Positions 52,892-62,534 of a DNA stretch of 64,000 nt are shown here, one piece after another (the stretch's first letter is position 1; every line of letters begins with the position of its first letter). The stretch spans positions 992,001-1,056,000 of the forward strand of contig NZ_CP035490.1 of the NCBI RefSeq assembly GCF_004135205.1. The letters are read 5' to 3'. The notes beneath the pieces are model-generated. The model searched no databases. It saw only the letters and a list, made by a program, of their open reading frames with translations, and was not told where the DNA came from. Source of the DNA: Hahella sp. KA22. Its GTDB lineage: Bacteria > Pseudomonadota > Gammaproteobacteria > Pseudomonadales > Oleiphilaceae. The translations under genes and the position numbers were made by a program.

Positions 52892-53170
52892 GGGTACTCC
52901 AGATAAGTTTTAAAATTTAAACCTTAAAGTCAGTTTAGTTAAGAAATCGGTAAGTTGTTAAAACAACGATGAAAAACTGTATTGGGACATATCTTGAACT
53001 TTTGATAAAAAATTGATATAGGTAGAACCCGACAAAAATGTTACCAACGGTAACCTTTTTGACTTATGTCTAGTTCTGTGAGCAGCGGATGTTTTTTGTA
53101 CAACTGTGTAAGTTGGTCTATAAATCAAAAGTAGGTCCATCAGTTGTAACTTGGACGGTTGTTTGCTCGC

Positions 53171-54076
53171 ATGACTCGCATAAATATTCTGAAAGATATG
53201 ATTCGCATGGGGATGCACTTCATTCCCAATAACTTGATGGCGTATCGCCTGTGCGCTTCTCAGACATCGTGGTTTATTCATGCTCCGCCGGGGTTCTCCA
53301 GCGAGCCTTGTGAAATCGACGGGTTACAGGCGTTATGGTTGAGCCATCGCACTGAATGCGAATCCCGCGTGGTTCTGTATCTGCATGGCGGCGGATATGT
53401 CATTGGCTCCAATCGCACCCATCTTGAACTGGCCTGCCGCATCAGCAAGGCCGCCAAAGCGCGCACTTTGATGCTGGAATATCGGCTGGCGCCGGAGCAT
53501 CCTTTTCCGGCGGCGCTGCATGATGTGGTGGCGGCTTATAAACACCTTTTGGATCGAGGCGTCAAAGCCAGGCATATTGTCATTGCGGGTGATTCCGCCG
53601 GCGGCGGCCTTACCATGGCGGCGCTGCAATTTATTCGTGACATGGATCTCCCGACGCCAGCGGCGGCGGTGTGTATTTCGCCTTGGCTAGATCTGACCTG
53701 CCACCTGTCGAGCAAGTCGCATCGCCTGCCTCATGATCCGGTGATTTCACCGGACCGCATACGCTTTTTTGCCCGCCATTATGCGGGAGAGCACGATCCC
53801 AAGTTGCCTGGCATCTCGCCGTTCTTTGGCGACTTGCATGACCTTCCGCCGGTGCTGATTCAGGTGGGCGGTGATGAAATTTTGCTTTCAGAATGTAAGC
53901 AGTTTCACCGGCGCGCCCGACTGCAGGGCGTACCTCTGCAATTACAGGTGTGGCCGCACATGTTTCATGTCTGGCATTTCGCATCCCGTCTGTTGCCGCA
54001 GGGCGGTCGCGCCATTCATGAAATCGGCGATTTCATTCGCTCGCACACCCCGCTGGGAGCGACGGCGGCGGCTTAA
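53171..54076 (+). CDS. Alpha/beta hydrolase, HSL-type esterase
   Basis: A protein of 301 residues. The oxyanion-hole motif is LYLHGGGYVIGS, the nucleophile elbow GDSAGGGL, with catalytic Asp probably in IQVGGDEILLS and His in MFHVWHF, all hormone-sensitive-lipase (family IV) features. It hydrolyses short- or medium-chain esters. The ATG at 53171 is chosen over TTG 53159. The 279-nt region upstream holds a GTTACC-AAC-GGTAAC dyad (53040-53054) and AT-rich promoter-like sequence. Confidence 0.9.
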   Translation: MTRINILKDMIRMGMHFIPNNLMAYRLCASQTSWFIHAPPGFSSEPCEIDGLQALWLSHRTECESRVVLYLHGGGYVIGSNRTHLELACRISKAAKARTLMLEYRLAPEHPFPAALHDVVAAYKHLLDRGVKARHIVIAGDSAGGGLTMAALQFIRDMDLPTPAAAVCISPWLDLTCHLSSKSHRLPHDPVISPDRIRFFARHYAGEHDPKLPGISPFFGDLHDLPPVLIQVGGDEILLSECKQFHRRARLQGVPLQLQVWPHMFHVWHFASRLLPQGGRAIHEIGDFIRSHTPLGATAAA

Positions 54077-54117
54077 TATTCGTCACGCGGGAACAGAGCA
54101 AAAAAACAATTCGTGTA

Positions 54118-54138
54118 GGGTGAATTCCGCTCTATAAT
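54118..54138 (+). promoter_or_regulatory. Possible sigma-70 -10 element for the 2OG oxygenase gene
   Basis: TATAAT occurs about 90 nt before the oxygenase start, with a weak -35 (TTCGTG) 17 bp upstream. Only the -10 is convincing. Confidence 0.4.
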
Positions 54139-54223
54139 TCTTCGCCCGGTCAGCATGGCAGCCGCCATTGACCTTGACGTCCTCTTATTGTTCTCGCCGC
54201 CGGCGCGGAAGGAATTGCATCCT

Positions 54224-54886
54224 ATGTCCTTGAATCAAGATATCGCTCAGTCGGGCGCTTCAGCCTGTGCGCTTCCTTCTCAGGAATGGCATGAGCGGAT
54301 GGCTGATGTTTTGGCGCAGCAAGGATGGGGCGTCTTTGACGATCTGATTCCGCTGGAGCTGGCATCCCGTCTGCGACAGGAGGCGGAATTCATGTATACC
54401 GAAGGCGGTTTTAGCCCTGCTCATATTGGACGTGCGGAAGACCGACAATTGAATGACTCCGTGCGGCGCGACTGGTCATGTTGGCTGGATGGGCGCAGTG
54501 AGACGCAGCAAGAGTTTCTGCTCTTTCTGGAAAATGTGCGTCAGGCTCTGAATTGCACTTTGTATCTGGGCTTGCAGGAAGTGGAAGCGCATTACGCGGT
54601 ATACGAGCCGCAGGCGTATTACCGCCGTCATGTGGACAACTTTCGCGGCCGCAGCCCCCGTAAGGTGACGCTGGTGCACTACCTGAATCAGGACTGGCTG
54701 CCAGATGAAGGCGGTGAGCTGGGTTTATACGATGGCGGTAACGGCGGTCTCATCGCGGATATTACTCCCGAGATGGGCCGGACAGTGATCTTTCTCAGCG
54801 AGGATTTCCCTCACGAAGTCAGACTGACTCACCGCGCCCGCTGGAGCATCGCCTGCTGGTTGCGCACCAACTCATCGCCGTTCTGA
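54224..54886 (+). CDS. 2-oxoglutarate/Fe(II)-dependent oxygenase (prolyl 4-hydroxylase-like)
   Basis: A protein of 220 residues. The facial triad is His136-x-Asp138 (RRHVDNF) and His197 (DFPHEV), with Arg207 (RARWSI) to bind 2-oxoglutarate. GGELGLYDGG and TVIFLSEDFPHEV are typical of P4H-like 2OG enzymes. The substrate may be a protein proline or a small molecule. The start at ATG 54224 gives the best fit to homology; the longer frame from 54155 adds a Leu-rich stretch that overlaps the promoter region. Confidence 0.85.
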   Translation: MSLNQDIAQSGASACALPSQEWHERMADVLAQQGWGVFDDLIPLELASRLRQEAEFMYTEGGFSPAHIGRAEDRQLNDSVRRDWSCWLDGRSETQQEFLLFLENVRQALNCTLYLGLQEVEAHYAVYEPQAYYRRHVDNFRGRSPRKVTLVHYLNQDWLPDEGGELGLYDGGNGGLIADITPEMGRTVIFLSEDFPHEVRLTHRARWSIACWLRTNSSPF

Positions 54887-54939
54887 AGCCCGCGCGTCCT
54901 TGCGGAGCCTTCTTCTGATTGGGGAAATAACTATCTGGG

Positions 54940-55434
54940 TTATTTGCCCAGCAGGATTTTGCTGAGATGGAGTTGCTCGTCGACTTTATCCAGCAATTCT
55001 TCATCACTGGGCGGCGTACGCGGATCTAAGCGCGCTACGCAGCGGCCTTCGCCATTCACCAGAAACTTCTCGAAATTCCAATGTATGTCCTCGCCATCGC
55101 CGATGAGCCACTGGTAAAGCGGGTGCCGTCCCGGGCCGTTCACCTCTATCTTGGCGGTCATGGGGAAGCTCACCTGAAAACGCGTAGAGCAGAACGCGTG
55201 AATAGCGGCTTCGTCGCCTGGCTCTTGCCCGCCGAACTGGTTGCAAGGCAGTCCCAATACCACTAACCCATCGTCCCTGTACTCTTCATATAGCGACTGC
55301 AGCTCTTCGTATTGAGGCGTCAGACCGCATTCACTGGCGACATTCACCAACAATAGCGTTCTGCCTTTGAACTGCTCCAGCGGCAGGTCGGCGCCATGAA
55401 TATCTTTGACGGTGAAATCGTAAAGCGTCGTCAT
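54940..55434 (-). CDS. Glutathione peroxidase family protein (thiol peroxidase, Cys form)
   Basis: A protein of 164 residues. The active-site Cys36 is in VNVASECGLT, followed by the family box LGLPCNQFGGQEPG (with a second Cys and catalytic Gln70) and HWNFEKFLV with the conserved Trp-Asn. It reduces peroxides; bacterial Cys-type enzymes usually use thioredoxin. It is the last gene of a three-gene operon: its ATG overlaps the stop of the DUF502 gene by 4 nt. Confidence 0.93.
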   Translation of the reverse strand: MTTLYDFTVKDIHGADLPLEQFKGRTLLLVNVASECGLTPQYEELQSLYEEYRDDGLVVLGLPCNQFGGQEPGDEAAIHAFCSTRFQVSFPMTAKIEVNGPGRHPLYQWLIGDGEDIHWNFEKFLVNGEGRCVARLDPRTPPSDEELLDKVDEQLHLSKILLGK

Positions 55435-56135
55435 AGTTGGATGTCCTTATGTTGCTCTGGATGTTTGGGGGCTGAACCCTTATCCGCCGTAGCGACGGCG
55501 GGGTCCGTTTTGGCGTTGGCGGGGCCGGCGATTGCCAGCAAGGCCGCGCTGCCGGCGCCGCATGAAATAATGGTGCGAATGGCGGCTTCCACTTTGATAT
55601 CCGGCCTTAGCGTCACTGCTTCGCCTGGGACGTGAAAAACAAAACCGGTTGTAGGGTTGGGACCTGTGGGGACAAAAACTGTGTAGCGGCCGTCGTCGTG
55701 TGTGCTGGTGACAATGGCGGTGACGCTGGTCGGCGTTGATGGGCCGAATATTTTGACTTCCGCCACGGCGCCGGATCTGAATGGCGAGTTTTTCTTATCG
55801 CCCAACAACTGGGTGACGATCTCCTTCACCATTTGATAGCCCGGCGCGATACGGCGTAAATGAACGTCAAATCGTGAATGCAGATAGCGGCCGATGCTGG
55901 TGGCGGTAAGGCTGCCAACCAGGATGCACACGATTGCGATCACCAGGATGACGACCATGTCGCCGACCACTTCCGGCGCCGATACCATACGGATGACGAT
56001 ATTGGTGATAGGTTGAATCAGGTCTGTGACGGCGCGGAAAAGCCAATTGAAGAATAGCCCCAATATGGCTAGCGGTAAGAGTACGATAACGCCGCCGATA
56101 AAGGCGTTGCGCAATAACAACTTCAGTTTTGTCAT
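55431..56135 (-). CDS. DUF502 family membrane protein
   Basis: A protein of 234 residues with two N-terminal membrane segments (about 8-35 and 55-82), then a soluble domain with YQMVKEIVTQLLGD, VFVPTGPNPTTGFVFHVP and a final Ala/Gly-rich segment, the features of DUF502. Function unknown; related to chloroplast LCV proteins by recollection. It starts 12 nt after the CoA-binding protein gene and overlaps the peroxidase gene. Confidence 0.88.
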   Translation of the reverse strand: MTKLKLLLRNAFIGGVIVLLPLAILGLFFNWLFRAVTDLIQPITNIVIRMVSAPEVVGDMVVILVIAIVCILVGSLTATSIGRYLHSRFDVHLRRIAPGYQMVKEIVTQLLGDKKNSPFRSGAVAEVKIFGPSTPTSVTAIVTSTHDDGRYTVFVPTGPNPTTGFVFHVPGEAVTLRPDIKVEAAIRTIISCGAGSAALLAIAGPANAKTDPAVATADKGSAPKHPEQHKDIQL

Positions 56136-56147
56136 AAAGGTTAGAAA

Positions 56148-56558
56148 TTACAGTCCCAGTCGGGTGATTTCGATTTTCGGACAGCGGTCCATGACGACTT
56201 TGATCCCCGCATCCATGGCTTTCTGCGCCGCCTGCTCGTGAATGACGCCCAACTGCATCCACACGACGCCGGCGCCAATGGCGATAGCGTTGTCGACGAT
56301 GTCGGGAACCGCATCCGGGCGGCGAAAGATATCCACCATGTCTACAGGAACGGGAATGTCGCGCAGGCAGGCGTAAACGGTCTCGCCCAGTAAGGTGGAG
56401 CCTTCCAGCGCAGGGTTGACGGGAATGACCCGATATCCCTTGTTTTGCAGAAATAGCATGACATGGTGACTGTCGCGACCCGGTTTATCGCTGGCGCCGA
56501 CCATTGCGATAGTGTGTACGCTTTTCAATATTCGACTGATTTCGGCTGCTGAGGGCAT
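56148..56558 (-). CDS. CoA-binding protein (YccU-like)
   Basis: A protein of 136 residues folding as one CoA-binding Rossmann domain: TIAMVGASDKPGRDSHHVM (nucleotide loop), YRVIPVNP, and VVMDRCPKIE near the end. It resembles E. coli YccU. Function unknown. First gene of the operon with DUF502 and the peroxidase. Confidence 0.9.
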   Translation of the reverse strand: MPSAAEISRILKSVHTIAMVGASDKPGRDSHHVMLFLQNKGYRVIPVNPALEGSTLLGETVYACLRDIPVPVDMVDIFRRPDAVPDIVDNAIAIGAGVVWMQLGVIHEQAAQKAMDAGIKVVMDRCPKIEITRLGL

Positions 56559-56630
56559 GGTGTCGTTGGCTCCGCTGATAAGCTGTCAGCATTATGCGGA
56601 GCGCCGCCGCCCCCTGCAACTGCACTCAGG

Positions 56631-59111
56631 TTACTTGGGATTTTTCGGCTGTAGTCTCAGCAGCTCGCCCATCTCTGCGGCTGGCAGGGGTTTGCTGAAC
56701 AGGTAGCCTTGGTAGTAGTCGCATTCGTTTTCTTTCAGGAACTCCAAATGCTCAACGGTCTCCACGCCCTCCGCCACCACCTCAAGGTCCAGGTGAGCGG
56801 CCATGGCCAGAATAGTGGAGACAATGGCTGCGTCATTCACGTCGCTGTTAATGTCGGTGACGAATGAACGGTCGATTTTCAGGCAGTCGACAGGCAGCCG
56901 CTTCAGATAACTGAGGGAAGAATAGCCGGTGCCGAAGTCATCCAGGGAAAAGCGAACGCCGAGACCTTTAAGACTGAGCATCTTGTTGATGGTGTCTTTG
57001 ACGTTCTGGATAACCACGGACTCAGTCACTTCCAATTCTATGCAGTGCGCAGGGAGTCGAGTCGCTTGCAGAATTTCTATGATCTGTTCAACAAACTCCG
57101 GCTGATAGAACTGTTTGGGACTGACGTTGATGGCGACGCGCATATCCTCTTCCCACCAACCTTTGTCCAGCCACTCCTTCACCTGCATACAGGCCTGAGT
57201 GAACATATCCAGGCCGGCGGTGAGAATCAGGTTGGAGTTTTCCAGCACGGGGACGAATTCATCGGGAGTAATCAGTCCTCGTTGCGGATGGTTCCAGCGT
57301 ATCAACGCCTCCGCGCCGATAATGCGACCGTCGGTGACGCTGACCTGGGGCTGGTAGTAGAACATCAGCGCTTTGTCTTTTACCGCCGTACGCAACTCGT
57401 TTTCGATACTGAGACGCTTGCTCACCGCATCCGCCATCTCTGCTTTGAAGATGGTCATTTTGTTGCGGCCTTCATGTTTGGCCTGGAACAGCGCCGTGTC
57501 GGCGTAGCGCAGGATGACTTCCGTGTTGGCGTCTTTGTCTGGATACAGCGCCACGCCCATGCTGGCGGTTACGGTGAATTCCTGAGTGTTGAAAAAGAAC
57601 GGGGAAGACAGTTCTGAGAGGACTTTCGCCGCGATCAGGTTGGCGTTTTGCTCCGCTTCCTCCGGCGTGCGCCCCAGTTCGGGCATGATCACGGTGAACT
57701 CATCGCCCCCCAGGCGGCCGACGGTAATTTCTTCATCCAGACAGTTGCGCAGATTTTTCGCCACATTACGCAATAGCTCATCGCCGACCGAATGCCCCAG
57801 GGAATCATTGATATTCTTGAAGTTGTCCAGATCGATCAGCAGCAGCGCGCCGTAGGCTCCATGGTTGCGGGAGCGGGCGATGTCCATGGTGAGACGGTCA
57901 TAGAACAGATTGCGATTGGGCAGCCCTGTGAGTGGGTCATGAAAGGCCAATTGTTCCACGCGGGATTGCGCCTCGACTCTGTCGGTGATGTCCACGGACA
58001 CGATCAGCGCGCAAGGTTTGCCGAAAAAACGGAAGGGGATTTTGTTGCTCTGCAGGATGCGACGGCGGCCATAAATATCCGTGAGGCCGTGCTCGGGAAT
58101 GAACATGACTTTCTGCTTATCGATGACCTCTCTGTCTTCGTTATCGAAGCGCACGGACTCCAGGTTGGAAATCAAATGGTGCAACGAGTGGTGGTCCGTT
58201 CCCTCGATTTCTGTGATATTGCGATCGTAGAAGCTTGCGAGCGCCTGATTGACGAAGACAAACGCGCCGTTGCGATCCTTGGCGTAAATCAGGTGGGGAA
58301 CCGTATCGATAATCTGCCGGGTCTGGCGTTCACTGTCGCGCAAAGTCTCTTCCGCCTCGCGACGTTCTTCCAGGCGTTTTTGTAAGGTCTCAAGAAACTG
58401 GTTTCCGATCTGCGCCAGATAGCCCAGCTCATCGCCGTCATGGCTGCGAGGAAGACGCAAACGGCGGTCGCCGGGATCTTCCGGGTTCACCTCGGAAAAG
58501 CTGGCGGCGAGAGAAATCAGCGGTCGCGTGATCATGTAATAAAAGGCGATAAACAACAGCAACACCAGCACCATGTTGCGCACGATGCCGATGATCAGTA
58601 CGTAATAGGCGCGATTAAAGAAGGGCTCCAGGGCTTTGTCCATATTCACCACCACTTCCATGCGGCCGGTCTGGAGCTGGTGGTAGGACTCCATCTGCAG
58701 CGCGATAGGATAGGTGCGATAAATCGCGCCGATGCTGGACGTAATCCAGCCGGTGTTGGAGTCGGCGACAGGCTTGGCGCCTTCAGCGAGGGTTTGCCCC
58801 AGTTCGTCGACGATCAGCACCTGATGAACATAATCATATTGCATGAGGCCGGTGACGACTTCTTCCGCCAGGCGAGCATCCAGAGTGTGAACGGCGCGTA
58901 CGGCGGGAGGACGGGCGGCTTGCAGCACGCGCTCAATAAAATCCCGAAAATCCTTCTCATGACTCAAATAGTCGAAATACACCTGTATGGAGCTGAGCAG
59001 GCCCCCAAGGATAAAGGCCAGAATGACTCCGGCGCGCGCCAGTTTGAAGGATATACGTCGATGAAACTTCAGTGTCATGTCTGAAACTGCGTCAGGCGCA
59101 TCCCTCGACAT
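56631..59111 (-). CDS. Membrane PAS-GGDEF-EAL protein (c-di-GMP turnover)
   Basis: A protein of 826 residues: TM1 about 26-48, a periplasmic domain, TM2 about 175-195, a HAMP-like stretch, coiled coil, PAS (about 255-375), GGDEF (about 385-545) and EAL (about 560-815). The cyclase loop RLGGDEF is intact but no RxxD inhibitory site precedes it. The EAL domain has GAEALIRW, NVSPKQF, ELEVTES, DDFGTGYSSL and KIDRSFV, so phosphodiesterase activity is likely. The start at 59111 and the ATG at 59078 both lack a Shine-Dalgarno sequence. Confidence 0.93.
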   Translation of the reverse strand: MSRDAPDAVSDMTLKFHRRISFKLARAGVILAFILGGLLSSIQVYFDYLSHEKDFRDFIERVLQAARPPAVRAVHTLDARLAEEVVTGLMQYDYVHQVLIVDELGQTLAEGAKPVADSNTGWITSSIGAIYRTYPIALQMESYHQLQTGRMEVVVNMDKALEPFFNRAYYVLIIGIVRNMVLVLLLFIAFYYMITRPLISLAASFSEVNPEDPGDRRLRLPRSHDGDELGYLAQIGNQFLETLQKRLEERREAEETLRDSERQTRQIIDTVPHLIYAKDRNGAFVFVNQALASFYDRNITEIEGTDHHSLHHLISNLESVRFDNEDREVIDKQKVMFIPEHGLTDIYGRRRILQSNKIPFRFFGKPCALIVSVDITDRVEAQSRVEQLAFHDPLTGLPNRNLFYDRLTMDIARSRNHGAYGALLLIDLDNFKNINDSLGHSVGDELLRNVAKNLRNCLDEEITVGRLGGDEFTVIMPELGRTPEEAEQNANLIAAKVLSELSSPFFFNTQEFTVTASMGVALYPDKDANTEVILRYADTALFQAKHEGRNKMTIFKAEMADAVSKRLSIENELRTAVKDKALMFYYQPQVSVTDGRIIGAEALIRWNHPQRGLITPDEFVPVLENSNLILTAGLDMFTQACMQVKEWLDKGWWEEDMRVAINVSPKQFYQPEFVEQIIEILQATRLPAHCIELEVTESVVIQNVKDTINKMLSLKGLGVRFSLDDFGTGYSSLSYLKRLPVDCLKIDRSFVTDINSDVNDAAIVSTILAMAAHLDLEVVAEGVETVEHLEFLKENECDYYQGYLFSKPLPAAEMGELLRLQPKNPK

Positions 59112-59227
59112 GATCGGTGCGGCGGTGAGAAGGGATGCTGAGTCAATGTTATCTAATCAGTATAGTCGGAAAATCTACGGCGCCGGCTAACGGGAAACAT
59201 TGGATTTTCAGGTTATTGCAGCGGGCT

Positions 59228-60250
59228 CTATTCTTCCGCTGCGCAAGCGGTCGTAATCGCGTTGAGGATGTCTTGCGCACTGAGCTTACGGTAGTCCCTG
59301 CCTTCGGTTTCTGCTTGTTTAATCAGATCCATCAGTGTCCGATTAACCGGACAGGGAGCGCCTAACTTGTCCGCCAAGTGCGTTACTTCGCCATTGATGT
59401 ATTCCACTTCCGTTTTTTTACCAAGGCGAAGGTCATCCTGCATGGAAGAGCCAGCGTCGGGATCAATGGCCAGCGCAGCATTGGCGATAAGGCGGAACAG
59501 CGGCGTCGGAAGATGCAGGAGATAGGGCGACAGTTCAGGCACAATCGCGCCCAGCCGAACGGTTTGGAAGCCTGCCTGCTCAATCACCCTTAACGCTTCC
59601 CGCTGCGCCGCCGCCAGTGCTTTACGATAACCGGGGTTGAGCAACATGGTGCGCAAAGGTAGTCCCGATAAGGCATTAATGGCGTTGTTGAGGTTGAGCA
59701 ACAACTTACTCCACTGCACCGGCTCCATCCGCTCGTGAATATCCAATGGCAGTCCGCCCGCCTTGAAATCTTTCTGAATCTGCTCTGAAAAGGGGGAGGC
59801 CTGTATGGCTAAATGGCCGGATGAGACTTGCCGAAGATCGCCAGGATGGGGCTGTATCACGTTGAATGGGACCATCCCGGGAATAATCTTATGGGGTAAG
59901 CGGGCTTTGAGCTGTCCGGCATTTCGGACTCCGTTCTGGAAGCTCACAATAATGGCGGATTCCGGGGCGTGACGACGCAGAACTTCCGCCGCGCTGGCCG
60001 TATCCTGGCTTTTTACCGTCACTAATATACAGTCGGCGTTAGCCAGAACGGAGGGATCATCGCCGAAATGAAGCTGTGCGCCATCGAAGTAACGTCGTCC
60101 GCCTTTGAGGTTGCGTAGATGCAGGCCTTCCTGAGCAATGAGGTGTGCTTGCGTCGAGCGGCCAACGAACCAGACGGGATTGCCGCCTGCCTGCAGCATT
60201 CCTCCCAAAAAACTGCCTATTGTTCCTGCGCCGAGGACGGCGTACCTCAT
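59228..60250 (-). CDS. 2-dehydropantoate 2-reductase family protein (ApbA/PanE)
   Basis: A protein of 340 residues. The N-terminal Rossmann domain begins MRYAVLGAGTIGSFLGGML, with NADP(H)-binding GxGxxG, then VSFQNGVRNAG; the C-terminal helical domain has QWSKLLLNLNNAINALSG, containing the catalytic Lys and Asn positions. It would reduce ketopantoate to pantoate or act on a similar 2-oxoacid. AGGAG lies 7 nt before ATG 60250; the frame open up to 60394 is not translated. A GTCCG/CGGAC dyad at 60298-60313 sits 48 nt upstream. Confidence 0.88.
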   Translation of the reverse strand: MRYAVLGAGTIGSFLGGMLQAGGNPVWFVGRSTQAHLIAQEGLHLRNLKGGRRYFDGAQLHFGDDPSVLANADCILVTVKSQDTASAAEVLRRHAPESAIIVSFQNGVRNAGQLKARLPHKIIPGMVPFNVIQPHPGDLRQVSSGHLAIQASPFSEQIQKDFKAGGLPLDIHERMEPVQWSKLLLNLNNAINALSGLPLRTMLLNPGYRKALAAAQREALRVIEQAGFQTVRLGAIVPELSPYLLHLPTPLFRLIANAALAIDPDAGSSMQDDLRLGKKTEVEYINGEVTHLADKLGAPCPVNRTLMDLIKQAETEGRDYRKLSAQDILNAITTACAAEE

Positions 60251-60795
60251 CTTTCTACTCCTTTTGTTATTTTTCAGTATGCTGAGCGGCAGATTTTGTC
60301 CGGATATTCGGACGCAGGCAGACACTTTTTGGTGACGAGTTCTATCTCCTTTTAATTGCCGCCATGCGCAAGGGGAGCGGGCATTAGAGTGCATACCCTA
60401 CAATGAATGTAGCACCAAAAACAGGATAATAAAATTAATGGCAGGCTCATGCAGGGAACAAATTCAAGGAGTTACAAATTATATGCGTAATATTGCTCCC
60501 CTGGTCAAAATGCTGAAATGCTATTTCAGATTAAGGTGTAAAAATTTCAGACGTATATTTCCGCTTTTGTTAAATACTTTACAAAACCCTTGTAAAGTTT
60601 ATTGAGTCATAAATTAATATAAAAATAGATATATATAATCTAATTTATTATAAAGGTTATTTGGAGGGGGCGACGGTGGAGGCTCTGTAATGGGAACAGA
60701 AGAAAAGCTAATAAATTCAATGGATAAGAGGCTTTGTCAATAGCTCTGACTACAGCTCTCCCTGAAGGAGAGAAGCGTCGGCGATAAATAGAAGA
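60251..60795. other. Gene-free, partly AT-rich region
   Basis: This 545-nt stretch shows no convincing gene. It holds the GTCCG-N6-CGGAC dyad (60298-60313) near the PanE-like start, a CTACA/TGTAG dyad near 60399-60413, a very AT-rich core (about 60480-60660) and a CTCTCC/GGAGAG stem (60756-60772) just downstream of the next minus-strand gene. Confidence 0.5.
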
Positions 60796-60966
60796 CTATT
60801 TAGCGCCGACAAATTGTTTAAGTTCCTGACAAATCGCGTCAGCTTCAGCCTGTAATACCAGACAACGAAATTTGTTGCCTGCAGTCATTGCGCGGTTAAG
60901 TTGTTCCATTTTGCTACTGTATAAACGCTCTAAGCGTTTGTTGTAGTGTGAAATTTGGCTGGTCAT
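60796..60966 (-). CDS. Small protein of unknown function (56 residues)
   Basis: ATG 60966 has GGAGG 7 nt upstream, better than the ATG at 61008. The 56-residue product is helical with a basic N-half (HYNKRLERLYSSKM) and a Cys/Ala-rich C-half (CLVLQAEADAICQELKQFVG). No homologue recognised. It is preceded by a long AT-rich region, so it may be strongly regulated. Confidence 0.55.
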   Translation of the reverse strand: MTSQISHYNKRLERLYSSKMEQLNRAMTAGNKFRCLVLQAEADAICQELKQFVGAK

Positions 60967-61487
60967 TGCAGTTACCTCCAAAATTTCTGTCTGTAATACT
61001 TTCGCCATGATCCTTGCTCACTATATCGGCAGTTTTACTCTCATCTATAGATAAGCAAAATGCTTGCCTATCTCCCTTTACTACAGCCTTTGGACTTTAA
61101 CTACTCTGTCTCTTCAAAAGGCTCTCTTACTTTTAGAAAGCGCTGAACCTTGATAATTCCCTTGATTGAAAATTGTTGTGAATTATTGCCATAAGAAAAG
61201 AATTTGCAACCTTACAACATACTTTTTTACAGCGCTCAACCAAGGGAGGAATGAGCAAAACCTTATTTATTTAGTAGTTTAGACAAAGTTTTTAATAAGT
61301 CAGTTAAAAAATGCACAATAATTTAAAAATTTCGGAAATTACCTAAGTTACAAATTGTTTTCGATAGAAAATCAATATGAAGACTATGTGTTTATACGCA
61401 CATATAAACGTATATGAGAGGAAATGAAGTGGTACGGAAGTGCAAATAAATCAATGAGTTGGCCGCACTTCCGTAATTATGAAGGGC
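60967..61487. other. Gene-free AT-rich region
   Basis: This 521-nt stretch has no gene. It is markedly AT-rich between about 61140 and 61440. A GTTTATA-N6-TATAAAC dyad at 61390-61409 is the clearest operator-like element. Promoters for the small protein gene are expected here. Confidence 0.5.
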
Positions 61488-62384
61488 TTACTTGGCGCTG
61501 AGATGTTGACGGAGTTCTTCACTGAGATGAATATTTTCATCGGCGCCTTCAACTGATTTATGAGTGTCTTCCAATAGATTCTGTGTACGGTGATTGAGTG
61601 AATCGAGCTCTTGTGAAAGATGGTCGAAATCCCGAGCGACGCCTTTTGCCGCCTCCGCACTTTCAGTGGCGGAACTCATTAATTGATTGAGATTGCGAAC
61701 GGTTTCACTGGCGATGGTGACGCTGCTGCCTATGACTTCGGACACTTCCTGCTGCTTCTGGATGACGCGTCCGGAAATGTCGGTGATTTTCTTTATTTCA
61801 CTTTGTATTTCTTCCGCTGACTCGTTGGCGGTGGTCGCCAATTGGCGCACTTCGTCCGCGACGACGGCGAATCCTCTGCCGTGCTCACCCGCGCGGGCGG
61901 CTTCGATGGCTGCGTTGAGAGCGAGCAGGTTGGTTTGGTCAGCGATCGCTTTGATGGATTCGACTAGCTGATTGATCGTTTTGTTGCTTTCTTCCAGGGA
62001 GGACAGTAGATCAGTAAACTCATTGATGTAGCGCGATGAGGCTTCGATATTTGAGGACAGTTGTTTGATGTCGGCCACACTTTGCTGGGTGGTGTCGACG
62101 GTGCCCACCGCCACTTCCACGGACTGTTCCGTCACTCCTTTAATTTGTGCGGAGTGATCCATAAACGCTTCCAACTGATGGCAACTGTCCTGAATCTCAG
62201 ACAGTCGCTTTTCCGTGGATTTCTTTACTTTGACGGCATTGTCGTGGATCGATTTCGCCATGGCCGCAGGGCTCTTCTCCATAAGCCTGTCTAGCAATTC
62301 CGCTTTGCGCTCCAACTCCCGCAAGCGTGAGTTGTCTATGATGGTCTGGTCGTCATTTGCGCGTGGTTTGCCGAATCCGAACAT
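61488..62384 (-). CDS. Soluble methyl-accepting chemotaxis-type protein
   Basis: A protein of 298 residues, no membrane segment. The N-terminal 35 residues contain a basic [11 protein letters not shown] start and a short coiled coil; the rest is a kinase-control domain with tip [20 protein letters not shown] and [11 protein letters not shown]. The helices are shorter than those of the cluster receptors, so it belongs to another length class, and it lacks a CheR tether (ends LRQHLSAK). It may signal to a different Che system. Monocistronic, minus strand. Confidence 0.9.
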   Translation of the reverse strand: MFGFGKPRANDDQTIIDNSRLRELERKAELLDRLMEKSPAAMAKSIHDNAVKVKKSTEKRLSEIQDSCHQLEAFMDHSAQIKGVTEQSVEVAVGTVDTTQQSVADIKQLSSNIEASSRYINEFTDLLSSLEESNKTINQLVESIKAIADQTNLLALNAAIEAARAGEHGRGFAVVADEVRQLATTANESAEEIQSEIKKITDISGRVIQKQQEVSEVIGSSVTIASETVRNLNQLMSSATESAEAAKGVARDFDHLSQELDSLNHRTQNLLEDTHKSVEGADENIHLSEELRQHLSAK

Positions 62385-62478
62385 ATTCTTATCCGCCTGT
62401 GGTCATGTTTTTGGTCATCGCCCGATTTTAGCGGGCCTGCGCCAGTGGATGGCGTCAAGGAGTATTCTTGAGTGTAGA

Positions 62479-62502
62479 CGCAGGCGGTAAATTTCGCCTG
62501 CG
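62479..62502. repeat. Perfect inverted repeat between soluble MCP and GGDEF genes
   Basis: CGCAGGCG and CGCCTGCG with an 8-nt loop. No T run follows on either strand. Possible mRNA 3' stabiliser for the GGDEF gene or a weak terminator. Confidence 0.45.
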
Positions 62503-62534
62503 CAAATCTATTTAAAATTCATAAAGATGAGGGG

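Noticed and set aside
54925-54945. AAATAAC/GTTATTT hairpin between the oxygenase and peroxidase genes
   Set aside because: AT-only stem with no T run; it overlaps the peroxidase stop and is not convincing as a terminator.
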